The notes under the pieces are model-generated. The model searched no databases. It was not told where the DNA came from and worked only from the letters and a program-made list of their open reading frames with translations. From NCBI RefSeq assembly GCF_009870125.1, contig NC_046679.1, positions 7,130,001 through 7,194,000 of the forward strand: a stretch of DNA of 64,000 bases, written 5' to 3'. How positions within the stretch are numbered: position 1 is the stretch's first letter; every line of letters begins with the position of its first letter. Shown one piece after another: positions 47,901-60,019 of the stretch. This DNA is from Drosophila pseudoobscura. Taxonomy: Eukaryota; Arthropoda; Insecta; Diptera; Drosophilidae. Position numbers and translations under genes: made by a program.

Positions 47901-49718
47901 AGGTGCCTGTGCCCGGCACTTTCCTTTTTATTTGAGTCGTGTCCAGAGGCTCGTGCCTGTCCGTCTCTGCAATTTTCTTGCCATTTAGCTGTTTGTTGTA
48001 CGAGTGTGTATATTTTTTGGCCAACGGCTGTTTGCTTTGGCCAACTTCAACTCCAGCTTTAACGGCGCTGGCCACGGCTGTCATTCAACGCTGGTTCGCT
48101 TTTTCCACCAATCCATCAGCAGTTTCCATTTGATTTTCTGCGGACAGTGCGAGTACTTTAATAATAGCCGCGATTTCTTTCTAAATCCCATATCGTATGC
48201 GTCAGTGTGTAATGCATAATTTTTTCTCGCTTTGTTCCATAAGTGGCTGAAAATTTTCGACTCATTAAAAGTAATAAAATGAAAATGCAACGAAAATTCC
48301 ACTCCACGCGACTTGAACTTCACACTCTGCCGCGGAGGCAGTCAGAAATTTCACCATTTCTCTTTGAAGAACCTGCGTTGGCCAAGACTGCGTATTATAA
48401 TTAAGATTTCAGGCACGTTGCCTTGACTTTCATTGCCATTTCTTAGACCTCCGTCTGCCGCTATTTCGGTTTATTGATTTTCTGTTTCTGGGTGGAAGGG
48501 AACTCTAACCGATTTGGCCAATGGGGTTATACATTTCCATATGCTAATCCCCCGCTTAGCATGTAGGTGTCACTTTCTTTCTTGGCTCTCGGTGTGAGAG
48601 CGGAAATCCGACTGGGGGGCTCACGGATTTCCTCTCAGCCCCAGGGGAATCTGCTCGCAAATTTCATGTGATTTTGCAACACTCGAATGAATCATGAAAC
48701 GCCCCAACACAAGGCTCTGCTGTGGCCAAGGTGTGTACTGTCCGGCCAACAGAGTTAACAAGCGGCAGCCATCCAACAACGCCACTAGAGATCAGCTTAT
48801 GAGTCGGTGGCCCGGCCAAGACCGATTACGCACCTTAAAAAGTGAAATTTCTGTTGTTTCTTTCTTGTTTTTGCCACAAAAAAAACAACACACACACAGA
48901 AAAATGAAATGCAAATTAATTCGTATGACTAAGATTTGATTTGCCCATGAAATTGAATACCTTTGTCCAACATTAAATGGAAACTTGCTGCAGGGAAAAA
49001 TTCCTCCGGGTCTCGACTCGAATTTGAATAGCCGCAAGATCGGGCATCGAGCATCGGCCAGTGGGCAGGCCCCTGCCGCATTCCAGCCAAAAAGGCGGAG
49101 CACTCGCCATTGAATGTTTGTCCAATGATCGTTAACGGGGTCAGCTCTGTACACGGGTTTCTTCGTCTGCTTTGGGGTCGGCTCTGGCTTGTGCCTGGCC
49201 GATTCCGAAGAGAAAAACGTGAGCCAGACAAGCGGGCATTGCACGTTGCCTCATCTCGTCCGAGGGGAGATCGTGCCGAGGGGGCAATCAAAAAATTTCA
49301 CTGATTTTAATTACAAGTATTTCTTTTATATTTTGCGTCCTACCGTTCGTTCTGGTTTGGCTACTTTGCTGCGGCTTCTCGGCCAAATGGTGTGCGTTGC
49401 CTTGCGTTGCGTTTCGTTTCTTGGCTTCTTTCTCTTGGCTGCTCGGCTGCTCGGTTGCTCGGTTGCGGTTAAAGTTGAGACATAAATTCGTTAAGCCATA
49501 AATAATTCTCTCTTCTCTGGGTCTGCTCTGCGTGAGTGTGGCGCCGCACCGCATTGAACCACACCAAAGCACACTCAGAAGCTGAGCGAGAAATTTTTGG
49601 CTGCCAAAAGTGAAAGTTGCAGCTGCTGCTCCGGCTGCTCCGGCGGCTGGCAATGCCATTGAAAGAAATGTAGGAAAGCGGTAGCTGCCCCTCTCACCCG
49701 CTCCCTTCGAGGGGCCGC

Positions 49719-49744
49719 TATAAATCAGAGACCCGCCAGAGACA
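49719..49744 (+). promoter_or_regulatory. candidate TATA promoter, possibly of the secreted-protein gene
   Basis: TATAAA at 49719-49724 in a GC-rich setting is followed by ACAGTT with its A at 49744 as a possible initiator; the spacing of 25 bp is shorter than usual. No other TATA/initiator pair in the preceding DNA looked better, but I could not find the matching 5' exon donor, so the link to 52379 is a guess. Confidence 0.3.
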
Positions 49745-50591
49745 GTTTAAAGTTGAGTCTGGCCCAGGGCCTGGTCTAATGACTTTGCTCTTTGTCATCG
49801 TGTTGTTGTGGCTTTAACAATTTTCATGATTATGGGTGTTTCGTTTTGTCGTGAATTAGGTTTACTTTACCACGCTTTTGATGGTTGATGGTTATGATTT
49901 TGATGCCATTAAAAATTACACCTAATTGCGGGGTCCCCGTAATAGACGTGCGACTTTTTCGCCGGTGTAAAAGTTATGCTGTGGGAACTGCCTGCCAGTC
50001 AAATGAGTTAATCAGAGACCAATGCGAATTGTGTAATGTGAAAGTAAAAGGCCGGGCCCGGTCGCCAGGCATCCCACAATTAACCGCTCTAAACAGCACC
50101 GATTGATTGGTTCTGGAAGGAACTGGGTCAGTACTCGTTTCGGTTTAGCAGCAGGTTCATTGATCTCGAAAAATATCACATACCAAAGCCTCAAGACAAC
50201 GCTGGCCACTGTGTCCCCGTCGATAACTTGTTTCAATATTTAAATTTAATTAAATTAGCACTTTCTACAAGCGAATGCAGACGGAAGACTACCGACTACC
50301 GACTACAGACTACAGACTGGGGCTGTGCCTCTTATTGAATAATAATTACAAGCAATTAGCACAGTGACCCACATGTTTAAATTATGAAAATGAAAAATTT
50401 TGTACGCCCAGCAAATTCCTGCAGTGCTCAATGGAAAGTGGCAATCGGCCACTCCGATAGGAGGAAAATCACGTTCGGCTGTCAAGAAGTTTGTGTCTTG
50501 AGTCTTTCGTTTCTGGTTGAGCGCGTGCGCTTTTAACGATCCATTCAATGACAGGTTTGTTTTTGGTTTGGCATTCTACAAAAACAGGACG

Positions 50592-50623
50592 CTCCATGGC
50601 TCCATGGCTCCATGGCTCCATGG
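50592..50623. repeat. four perfect copies of CTCCATGG
   Basis: An 8-bp unit containing the palindrome CCATGG repeats four times without change; a short minisatellite in noncoding DNA. Confidence 0.9.
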
Positions 50624-52378
50624 CTCGCTTTTGGCCAGTTGTTCTTTTTTTATTAGCATACTGATAAAAGCGAACGTGTGTGTGGCACGACGACGAGCAT
50701 TAATAAAAAATAAAGATGAAATGAAAAGATGATGGAAAAAGCAAACAAGTTTCCTAAATTGTGACCCGATTACCCAGTTAACCAGTCTGCGGCCTCCGTG
50801 TATGAGTTATGGCCCATCGCCGGTGGAAAATTGAGCCAATTGCTTGGCCATTTGCATAACACTTTGTCGAGCCGGGCCAGGCCTGGCCTGGGCCTTAGAA
50901 CCCCAGAAAGTAAAGTAAAGTAAAGTATGTGCAATCATTGGGTATATCATTGACAATTGAAATGAAAGTTGCAGCTGGTTGAAAGCAAACACACACAAAA
51001 CACAAAACGAGTTGCAGGCTAAATGGCTGGAACTCTGCGGCTGGCCACAATTGTTTCGGGCTGCTTGTGCTCTGCGCCGTGTGCAATTCCAAGAAAATCT
51101 AGAGTAATAACCATAGCAATTTGGAGACACCATCGGTAGATTACTGCCAATTGGCATTGCACTTTCATTCATTGAGATTCTTTTGGAGCAGCAGCTCTTT
51201 CCTTGTGCACTTTGAATAAATTTCTACAGTGCTTGTGATTGACAGCATCGATGCTGCTGTGATTAAACCGTATAATGAGGCTTTGGCAACGGCTCCCTCC
51301 TTGGCTTTGAGTGGCTTTTGCTTTTTGACATTGACGTTGGATGTTTGGATGTTGGATGTTGGATGTTTGGCTTGTGGCTATATCTGTGGCCTGGTGAGTC
51401 AGTCATAATTAGCGTTGGGTCTGCCGCTTGTGTGACATTATCGATGTATTTTGATTGAATGAAAGTTGAACTGTGTTTTTGAAAGTGAATTTCTGCGGCC
51501 ATTGAAGATGAAGCGAATCGAAAGCATTCAATTTGGGCTCTGACTGTGGCAGTGGCAGAATATATTGGCACAGCATTAGACAATAGTCGGCGCTGCGGTC
51601 CAGGCCATCATTTGGCATTTGGCTCGTTTGACATAACAACCACAACAACCAGAAACAACCAGCGACAAAACAACAAATACAACAACTCCCAGACGGGTTT
51701 TCCACAGTGCAAAAACTGGCTGTTCACATTTGGTAAAATTTCACTTTTTCCTTTTTATTTGCTGAAGTTGCAGCTGCCACTGCCGCTGCCACTGCCGCTG
51801 CCACTGCTGTTGCTTTTTTTTCATGAAAATCAAAGCAATCCAATGGCTGGTCCAACAGTGCCACAGACCACTCCACATTTGGTGTCCACCAGTTGGTTTA
51901 ATTGTAAGCGACACTGTGTCTACACAGTGTCCTGGCCCGTGTCCAGCATTTAGCGCAGGAGACCTGCTCCCTGAGTAGTACTTCGGTTTTGGCCAAAACA
52001 CTTCTCGCCCAGAAGCCACTAGATGCCACAGCACAGGCATGTCTCAATTAAGGCTACCTACGGTGCCCGGCCAAGGCCTCGGCCTGCCTGACAAATTGCC
52101 GAGTGGAATGGCAATGTGGCTGTGGCTGTGCCTGCAACACCAACACTTGCCACAACAGCAACGACTGCTGCAACTGGCTGCAATTTTCGCACCATAAATG
52201 TGGAAGCGGTCCGCCGTCAAAGCTTTTGAAGTGACAGCGGCCTTGCGCGGACTCTGAAATCAAGAGTGGTCTTTGCTGGGGCGGAAGGTCTTCTCTTCCA
52301 ATGAAAGATTTGCTCGAACCAACATTCAAATTAAAGATTAAGACTTCATTTTTCCTTCTCCTTGTTTGCAGCCACAAA

Positions 52379-55300
52379 ATGATGGCCAGCCTCGATTTCA
52401 GGGTGCTGCTGGCGTTGCTGCTTCTCGGCTCAACAAAAGCCACACCCTCGACAGAAACACCATCGGCTCTGCTGCCCCTGGAGGCACGCAATGCTGACCT
52501 TTCGGGCGAAGAGGACATCATCTCCACCAGCTATGTGCTGCCCAATCAGATCTTCAACGAGGGCAAGCCCTACTATCCCCGGCACGATCCCGTGTCGGGG
52601 CAGCTGGACTTCAGTGCCAAAAAGCAGGCCGGCATCCAGCCCGAGATCAACGAGGTGCTCGATCCCAACGAGAAGATAGTGCTGAGCGGTGCCTCCTCGC
52701 CAAACATACACGACTTCCTCAACCTGCCGGTGAAGTACTCGTCCTCGAAGTTCGTCTACCCGCTGGTCTCCAGCTCGTATGCCAATCTCAAGTACCAGGG
52801 CAGCAACAAGAACTACATCACCAACAAGAAGCCCACCTCCGTGGTGGCTCCGGTGACGCCTCCGCCGCCCAGCTACCACAGTTCCAATTACTTCACGGTG
52901 CCGACAACGAAACTCACGGCAGTGACCCCCACTGCAGGAGCCTACTATCCGCATCCCAGTAGCAGCAGCAGCAGCAGCAGCAGCACGAGCACCACAACCA
53001 AGGCAACCACCACGGCAGCGACCACTACCCAAGGAACATTGCCGCCATCCAGGAGACCCATCCCCGTGACGACAACAACAACAACGACGACAACAACAAC
53101 TGTTCCGGCGGTCAAGTACACCACCACGTCCCGTCGGCCCATTCCGCTGCATGCTGCACCGACAACCACTCAGCCGCCACGCACCAGCACCACCCGCAAG
53201 AAGTTTGTGCCCACCAAGAAGTACAGTCCCACATTGCCCAGCAGCAGCAGCAGGACACCGATCGAACTGGAGGAGCGACGCCCAAGCACCACCCAACAGC
53301 CGCGTCCCACTCCCAGCAGCAGCGATGTGGCATTCACCACCCACCATGCCACACCCCAGGCAGCCATCTTTCCCACAGAGCCCATGACGACGGCGAAAAT
53401 TTACACCACTTCCAGCACAAGTCCACCCGTTGTCTTCACGGAGGGTCCCACGCCACCGCCGCCCTTCAGCCCCATACCAGGCACAGGCATACCGAATCTC
53501 GATCCCGCGGATGTGTACCACACTTTGGGCCAGAAGAACACGCAGGCGGAGGAACAGCAGCAGCAGAAGGAGCAGCAGTTGCAGAAGGAGCAAGAGCAGC
53601 AATATCAACAGCAACAGCAGAAGTTCCAGCAACAGGAACAGCAGCAATATATGCAACAGCAACATATGCAACAACAACATATGCAGCAGCAACATCTGCA
53701 GCAGCAACAGCAGCAACAACAGAAGCAGCAGCAACAGCAGCAGCAGCAGCAGAAGCAGCAACAACAGAAGCAGCAGCAACAGCAGCAGGTGCAGCAGCAA
53801 CAAAAGCAGCAACAACAGCAGCAGCAGGTACAGCAGCAACAGCAGCAACATCAGCAGCAACAGCAACAGCAGCAGCAGCAACAACAGCACCAACAGCAAC
53901 AGCAGCAACAACAGCAGCAGCAGCAACATCAGCAACAGCAACAGCAACAACAGCAGCTGCAGCCCCCACCAAGACCCCCAATGACGCTCAGTGACATATT
54001 CAACAGCCTAGCGGAAGAAGAGTCTGCAGTGGCGCACAACTACCAACAGAACCAAGGATTTGATTCCCAGGGCAATCTAATAGAACCGATTGCCCCCTCA
54101 AAGCCATCGCCATTCGCCATGCAACAGGCAGTTGGACAGCCACAACCCCAGCCCCAGCCCGGAGCACCCCAAAGGCCCAGCACAGCAGGAGCGGGGCCCA
54201 CTCCCGGACAGAGTCCATACCCCAACGATCAGAAGGTGATCTCGGGCAGCCAGGAGAACTATAGCAACGAATATGTGTCCTATCAGGTGCAGCAGCCGAA
54301 TGTGATGCAATACCGACCGGTGCCCGGCCAGATCAACAACGTGGTCATCTCGCCCGGACAGCACTCGGCCTCCTTTGTGCTCGGCAGCCAGGTGCAGCAG
54401 GTGAGCGTGGGCCATCCCAGCGTCGAGAAGGAGCCACTCTTTGCCAAGGACACGCCGGGCGTCCAGTACGGCCAGGTGATTAACGAGGACATTGGCAACA
54501 TTAAGCGACCTGTGCCTGTGCCGTACAAGCCGGCAGCTCCCCAGGAGCACCCAATGCCCACGAGCTATCAGCAGATGCCGATCGTCCAGCAGAACTCCAA
54601 CTTCCACCAGAACGGAAACATGGCCACAGCTGGAACCACTGTGCCAGCCGGTTCCTACCAAGAGCCGCCGCCAGAGGCGCCCAGCCCATACCAGCAGCTG
54701 CCGCTGATTGGCTCCAATATCAGGCCAGCGAATAAGCCAGTGGCCCCGAAGCCAGAGCAGCCAGCTCCGTCTTACCAGCCCACTAAGGCGTCGACACCAC
54801 ACCAGACGCCACCCACGCGGCCGGCGGTGCATGGGGATGACACCCAGGATCTCCTCGTCTCCAGCAACATTCGCTTCCCAGTGCTGGCCGAGGAGACCTC
54901 CGTGGAGCTGGCATCTTCGGCTGTTGGGCCCGGTCCGCCTGCCGGACCCCACATCAATGGCCATGCACAGCCGCTGAGCCTGCAGCAGATACACAACTCC
55001 AATCCCGTCGTCTTTCCCAAGGTCAAAGACGAGGAGACGCCCGGCGCCAATGTGCAGATCCAGCAGCACGAAGTGGTCAACCTCAACCAGCAGCAACAGC
55101 AATTGGTGAGTGCCTCCTTAAAGCCATGAGTCCTCCCACTAATCTGGTCTGTTTCCCTCCTCTAGAAATTCCCTGCCCAGCAGCCGGGACATGGCGAGCA
55201 GCCCTCTCGGGAAATGGAGCCGCCGCCGCGCTACCCCACCACTTCGTCCGGGCCACAGGTTCCGTCCACGCCAGGCAATCGTCCTCCCTTCTACAATGAG

Positions 55301-57238
55301 TTCAACCGCAAGCCCCAGGGTGGCCCACGGCCCAGCAACTTGCCCAACATTCTGCCCCAGTTCCGGCCCAATGCGAAGATCTCCAGCGGCCATCCGCCAA
55401 CACTGAAGCAGGACCCGGGCAACATCCGCCTGCCCACGCAGGGCATGAAGCGACCCTACAATCCCTCAGCGCCGCCCCATTTCGCCCACCGCCGACAGCC
55501 GCTGCAGCAGCAGATGCTGCAAAAGCGCTACCCCATGAACCGCATCTCCGAGTATCCAGTGGGGCCGCAAGGTGTCGGCGGCGATATAAACAGACGGGTC
55601 TACCGCCTGCCGCCCTACGGAGGTCAGAACATGCCCTACCGACCGGATCACATGTACGCGCGTCGTCCCAATGGGCCCAGTCCTGCCAATGGACCCCTGC
55701 GATCCGTGGATGGCTATCCGGCAGAGCGACATGCCCCATCGGCCGGCTCTGAGGCGTACCAGACCATCAACGCCGAGGGAGCCGCAGACTTTGAGGAGGA
55801 GGATTTGGTTATCAACGATCCGCCGCAGCCGGTGACGCCCAGCAAGGATCGCATGGGCGTGGAGGAGACCAAACTGGAGCCCGTGGTTACTCTGCAAATG
55901 CTGCAGTCCCAGAAGAAGGCGGTGAGCCTGCCCGGAGATGATACTGGAGCAGGGGAGATACAAGTTACGGCCGACAATGATCCCCAGGAGGCGGAGGCCT
56001 CAAGCCTTAGCCAGCAGAAGCTGGACCCCAGCGGAATGTACGTGGTGTTCCCCCTGAAAGGATCAGAGAAGCAACAGATCGAGGGAGAGCCACCTTCGGC
56101 TCCAGCGGAGTACCAGAACACGCCATTCTCGGTGATTCGTGACCAGCCCCAGGAGCCGATACTGAAGAACAAGAAGCCGCAGTCGCTGCAGCAGCAGAAC
56201 AAGGCCCAGCAGATGCCCAAGGAGAAGTTCCCATATCCAATCGAGAAGCCCGATCCATCGTACTCCGAGCTCAACCCGAATCCCGAGTCTCAGGGCCATG
56301 TGCCGGGCGTGCTCATTGCGCCCCGCATCATCCACGGAGCCTTTGGTACCGGCACCGAAACCCCCATCGCCATTGCATACACGCCCACAGAGCCCAGCGT
56401 CTTCCGACGGACGTCGGCAGCCGGGGACCAGGATCCGAAGTTCTCCAACATCAATCTGGCCACGCCCGTGATCAGCGAGATCCGGCAGGACACCCAGACG
56501 GAGGAGGGACTAAGCAGCGACTTTGATCTGCGCGGCCAGAACTACGAGAAGAACTTCATGGCGCCCTTCTATCCCAGCGTAAGTCTGGGCGGAGGGGGAG
56601 CGGGAGCCAGCGGTGCTGCGGCTGTCAACTGGAACATTGTGCCCTCAACCACGGACCAGGCGATCTACGAGAAGAACAGCATCAACCGGGCCGATGTGGA
56701 GCCGGCTGAGGAGACGAAGGAAAAGGAGTCGGCCACAGCCAGCGCCCTGACAGCGGAGAAGAATCCCGAGCTGGACAGCTTCCAGCCGCAGCTGCAGGGC
56801 GGATTCAAGCCGATCTATCCGCCAGGCTACCAGCACGTGGAGCAGCTGATCGACCATGAAGACGCCAAGAACAGAGACCAAGACCAGCCCCTGGCACTGC
56901 CTCTGGTGGCGGTCACCACGAGCACAGCAAAACCGGCGACGGCAGCTGCCACCAGCAGCAGTTCGTCCTCCACAACCACCACGACGTCCACCACCAATCA
57001 GCCCGGAACAACGAAAGCTTCTGCCACAGCAACAACCACAACGACTACCCAAGCGCCAGCTGGAAGCGTAAAGCCGACGCAGCGCAAGAAGTCCACTTTC
57101 GAGACTAGCCTGGCGGCCCTGCTCTTCGGAGACGAGGACGAGGAGGATGGCGCACGCAAGTCCGCGGAGCTGCCAAAGGCCCAGGCCGGACCACGGAATG
57201 TGCCCCGCATGGGACCCCGAAGTCTGACGCTCAGCTAA
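52379..57238 (+). CDS. large secreted Thr/Pro/Gln-rich protein
   Basis: Not recognised with certainty. Coding exons 52379-55105 and 55166-57238 (GTGAGT donor, CTCTAG acceptor, phase 0, 60-bp intron) give 1599 residues. The ATG at 52379 follows an acceptor that ends at 52371, so the frame continuing upstream to 52301 is intron. A signal peptide is clear: MMASLDFRVLLALLLLGSTKA, with cleavage near residue 22. Next comes a unique region (to about 180) with DFLNLPVKYSSSKFVYPLV, then a Ser/Thr/Pro-rich mucin-like stretch (about 190-350), a Gln tract of about 135 residues broken by Lys, His, Met and Val (about 391-525), and a long Pro/Gln-rich remainder with a second Thr run near 1530 and an acidic LLFGDEDEEDGARK near the end. 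No Cys-rich or enzyme domain is visible. Likely an extracellular matrix, cuticle or mucin-like protein. By position next to cdi it may be the orthologue of a 91F gene; unverified. Confidence 0.85.
53551..53960 (+). repeat. CAG/CAA (opa) repeat coding for a long Gln tract
   Basis: About 135 codons, mostly CAG and CAA in irregular alternation, interrupted by AAG, CAT, ATG and GTG codons. The mixed codons and interruptions should slow slippage compared with pure CAG. The antisense strand is an open Leu/Ala-rich frame by necessity, not a gene. Confidence 0.95.
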
Positions 57239-57654
57239 GTCCCCAAGGAGCTCCGAGGAGTTAGTTTAGTCCAATTTTAGTTTGTATTATTTATTCAAAG
57301 TTCTTGAAAGCAGGGAATCTGCGTAGAAGTAGACGATGTGGTAATCTAGTTCTTGTTCTACAGCTTATTGTTAGTCGTAAGTCCATATATAACTAGTACA
57401 TGCTTCCAGCCACCAACGAACCATACAGTCCCGTTTACCTAACGACCTTACGACCTTTTGCGAGTCTGATTTGAATGTACGCACGCGGAACACTTTCTCA
57501 TTGGACTCCCGAATCGTCGGAAATGAGATAAAAGCTTTTCGCATTATTCCACTTAACACAATCCCTAAGTAGTACTCACAATTTGCAAGATTATTATTTG
57601 TACCATAGAAATGAAATGAAAAATAAACGAAATTCTGATATGATAATTAATATG
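57239..57654 (+). other. 3' UTR of the secreted-protein gene
   Basis: No coding sequence. AATAAA at 57622-57627 is the first poly(A) signal after the stop codon at 57238, giving a 3' UTR of about 400 nt. Confidence 0.6.
57622..57627 (+). terminator. poly(A) signal of the secreted-protein gene
   Basis: AATAAA 384 bp after the stop codon at 57238. A minus-strand AATAAA at 57664-57659 faces it across 30 bp. Confidence 0.65.
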
Positions 57655-58190
57655 CAATTTTATTGGAAATGGGGATCGTTAAACTGCAGGTGCTGGGCAC
57701 TGGCCAAATCTCGCTATGGAAAAAAGTTGGAAAAGCGGACAATATAGCTGATAAAAACATACCTTCTTCCAGTTTTTTCTTGTGTTTATCATGCGAACTT
57801 GACTTAGTGACTTCTGATCCCGATGCTGAGGAGGACTGCCATTAATACCAGTTAAGATATGTATACTATTCGGTTCATCCGGTTCAGCGGTGGCCTCATG
57901 GTCACAGCATCTTCCCGAAGCGTTCGAGACGTTGCAGAACAGTGGGGCGAATTAGCCTATTATCTGGAAAATAAATATGTTTCTATATGTATTTTTTGCA
58001 TCATACATTGAAGCGTTTATTTTATTTATTTCAAAGGCTTAGAGATTTTGAGTGACTAGCACAACTGGTAATTTGAATTTGAACTGACCGGGCTCGCTAT
58101 CGCCAAAAACAGCTATCGGTGTTATCGATACACATATTGATAGAAAATGCAATATCGATTAGCTTTATATGCGGTCACACTGTACGTAAC
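57655..58190 (-). other. candidate small spliced minus-strand transcription unit
   Basis: Signals on the minus strand: promoter motifs at 58.12-58.18 kb; a pyrimidine-rich acceptor TATTTTCCAG ending near 57965; a GTATGT donor at 57762-57757 after CTGGAAGAAG; an acceptor TTTTTTCCATAG ending at 57714; and AATAAA at 57664-57659. One frame stays open for about 63 codons before the splice (including CNVSNASGRCCDHEATAEP and INGSPPQHRDQKSL) and joins in phase to RDLASAQHLQFNDPHFQ and a stop, but it has no upstream ATG before a Met 10 codons from the donor. A second frame in the first part reads NRLIRPTVLQRLERFGKML and stops. I recognise neither. It could be a short gene with an unseen 5' exon, a noncoding RNA, or a decayed gene. 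Confidence 0.35.
58123..58182. promoter_or_regulatory. housekeeping-type promoter: DRE and Motif 1
   Basis: TATCGATA at 58123-58130, a related ATATCGATT at about 58153, and CGGTCACACTG at 58172-58182 (full Motif 1 match). These are among the commonest fly core-promoter elements and normally mark an active start site. No known gene starts here; the candidate unit to the left on the minus strand would be the obvious user, although Motif 1 is in plus orientation. Confidence 0.6.
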
Positions 58191-60019
58191 GTGCGTGTAT
58201 AATGTATATTTATACATGTAAAAACCAACATTCGTCTAGAATGTATGTAGATAGTCGATTGTTACACGTTTCAGTCCGTTTCAATGAACAATTGAAAACG
58301 ATTGAAGTCAGTTGAAACGGACTGAAATAGATTGAGGATGCTTCTAGTCGAAGGAAATCGAAAGTCTGTCGTCTTTCTATATCTGTATTTATTGATTGAG
58401 TACAATTCAGTTTTACAGTTTTACAAAATTCTTCGTGTGTATTAAATTTATTCTTTCTTCGATTTTATGATGGTTAAAAACTGTAACTGAGTCGTTTATA
58501 TATATATATGTATTTATGTGTATATATGTATGCCTGGGATGGACTGTGATTCCACTGTGATCATATAATATAATACTTATACATGCTATGCACCCACACA
58601 TTGGTAGGTGCATAAATGTGTTTGATTGGCAACCGGAAATGAATTTTAAATTCATGATTTTCTAATGTTTGGCCTCACATAGAACCCATTTAACAAGACG
58701 ATGCAATGAGGTTGAAGTGTTATTATGCTCAAATGGACGACATCAATTTCTTAACAATCATTCTACAGATTAACTCCTTCTGAATGCTATGTACACATAA
58801 CATATGTTTTTATGTATGTACACTCGCGTGATCTTAATTAATTTCTCTGTTGAACAAAGTCTATGCTGCTAAAGTAAGTCGCTTCAGTTGGAGCCGATCG
58901 ATACAATAATCAAATCTAGAATATTTTTCTATCGTTTTGTATAATGGAAACTACTAGCCGATTCATAAATGGTGGCTCAGTCTTCGCCTTTTCGCATTTT
59001 CGAAATATGTATACGTTTTTCTGGTAATTGAGAGTCTAATTGTAGTCGATTTAAAACGAAGAAAAATAATAATATACACGTGTAAAATGTTCCAATTGAT
59101 CGGCCAGCGTGCTTTCAATCAGGCTTTTTTTTTTGGATGTATACAAATGTATTTATTTTCAAAAACTAAAACTTAAAACATACGCCGATATTAAGCCCGT
59201 TTTTGGATATTGGTTCTCTCGAATCGGGGGACCAGTTCTGTACAGTTTTCGAGGGGTAAATGGGGGGAGGGAGGGGGCGTTCAAGTCTTACAACCTCACG
59301 TTGAACAGTCTACATAGATATATAGATATAGATACGATATTTAACTTTGACCTTAAGTGGTAGCTAGTTACAGTTACAGTTTAAAATGTATGTATTGCAA
59401 TATGCCATTATATATAAATGTGTATATTTGTATTTAGGTTTTTTTTCTTGTATATATCAATTGTGTAGACATAACCGCTTTTTTATACAGTGTTTAGACA
59501 ACAAAATCAAATAAATAATGGGATATAATGTATGCATAAAGAATAGCTATGCCATTTCGACAGGTTTGATTAGGTTTAATTAGAATAAATACTAAATACT
59601 TTCCGCTCTAATTTAGCATAGGATGTATAGAAAGTGTAAATTTGAAGGACTAGGAACCAGTACGATGCACGATGTATATGATTATGTTTAGGTAATATCC
59701 ATACAAAACGATAAGTTGGACACAATTTTACCAAAAAACTAATACAAACGAATTGGTTACTCTTATGCTCTCTTGGGCAAAACATTCTTAATTTTTAATA
59801 GAATAATTTGGCTTATCTGCAATTGCGATCTGCTCTATACACATGATGCGATACGATACGATACTAGAAACTATAATTAAATTTTGCTGATGTTTTCTCT
59901 TATCGAGTGGTACTCGTACTGCCGGCTTTTGGGGGACATTCAAATCTCAAGGAATTTAGAGCTCGTTAAACAAAAAAATTGATAAAGGAATCCGTGGCAT
60001 GGCTTAGACTATCCTGCGG
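58191..60019. other. AT-rich interval and 3' UTR of cdi
   Basis: No coding sequence seen. The right part is 3' UTR of cdi; the first minus-strand AATAAA after its stop codon is at 59157-59152, which would give a 3' UTR of about 0.87 kb. The left part (58.2-59.1 kb) holds only short AT-rich runs such as the TATATA stretch near 58500. Confidence 0.45.

Larger units (their letters stand above)
44824..52378. other. 7.5 kb without a recognised gene between CCDC124 homologue and the secreted-protein gene
   Basis: It starts with the CCDC124 3' UTR (AATAAA at 44942-44947). The right end must contain the 5' noncoding exon(s) and first intron of the gene at 52379, because a clear acceptor (TTCCTTCTCCTTGTTTGCAG, ending at 52371) precedes its ATG. 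It contains a GCA/GGC-rich microsatellite at 47576-47608, a tandem octamer at 50592-50623, ATTCC repeats near 45975 and a TTGGATG cluster at 51330-51370. Open frames up to 157 codons are not protein-like. Confidence 0.5.

Noticed and set aside
52301-52378. Upstream ATG at 52301 as the start of the secreted protein
   Set aside because: The segment ends in a strong polypyrimidine-AG acceptor at 52371, and only the ATG at 52379 gives a clean signal peptide.
52430-53950. 506-codon minus-strand Leu/Ala-rich frame
   Set aside because: Antisense of CAG/CAA repeats reads as CTG/TTG (Leu); it is the shadow of the Gln tract.
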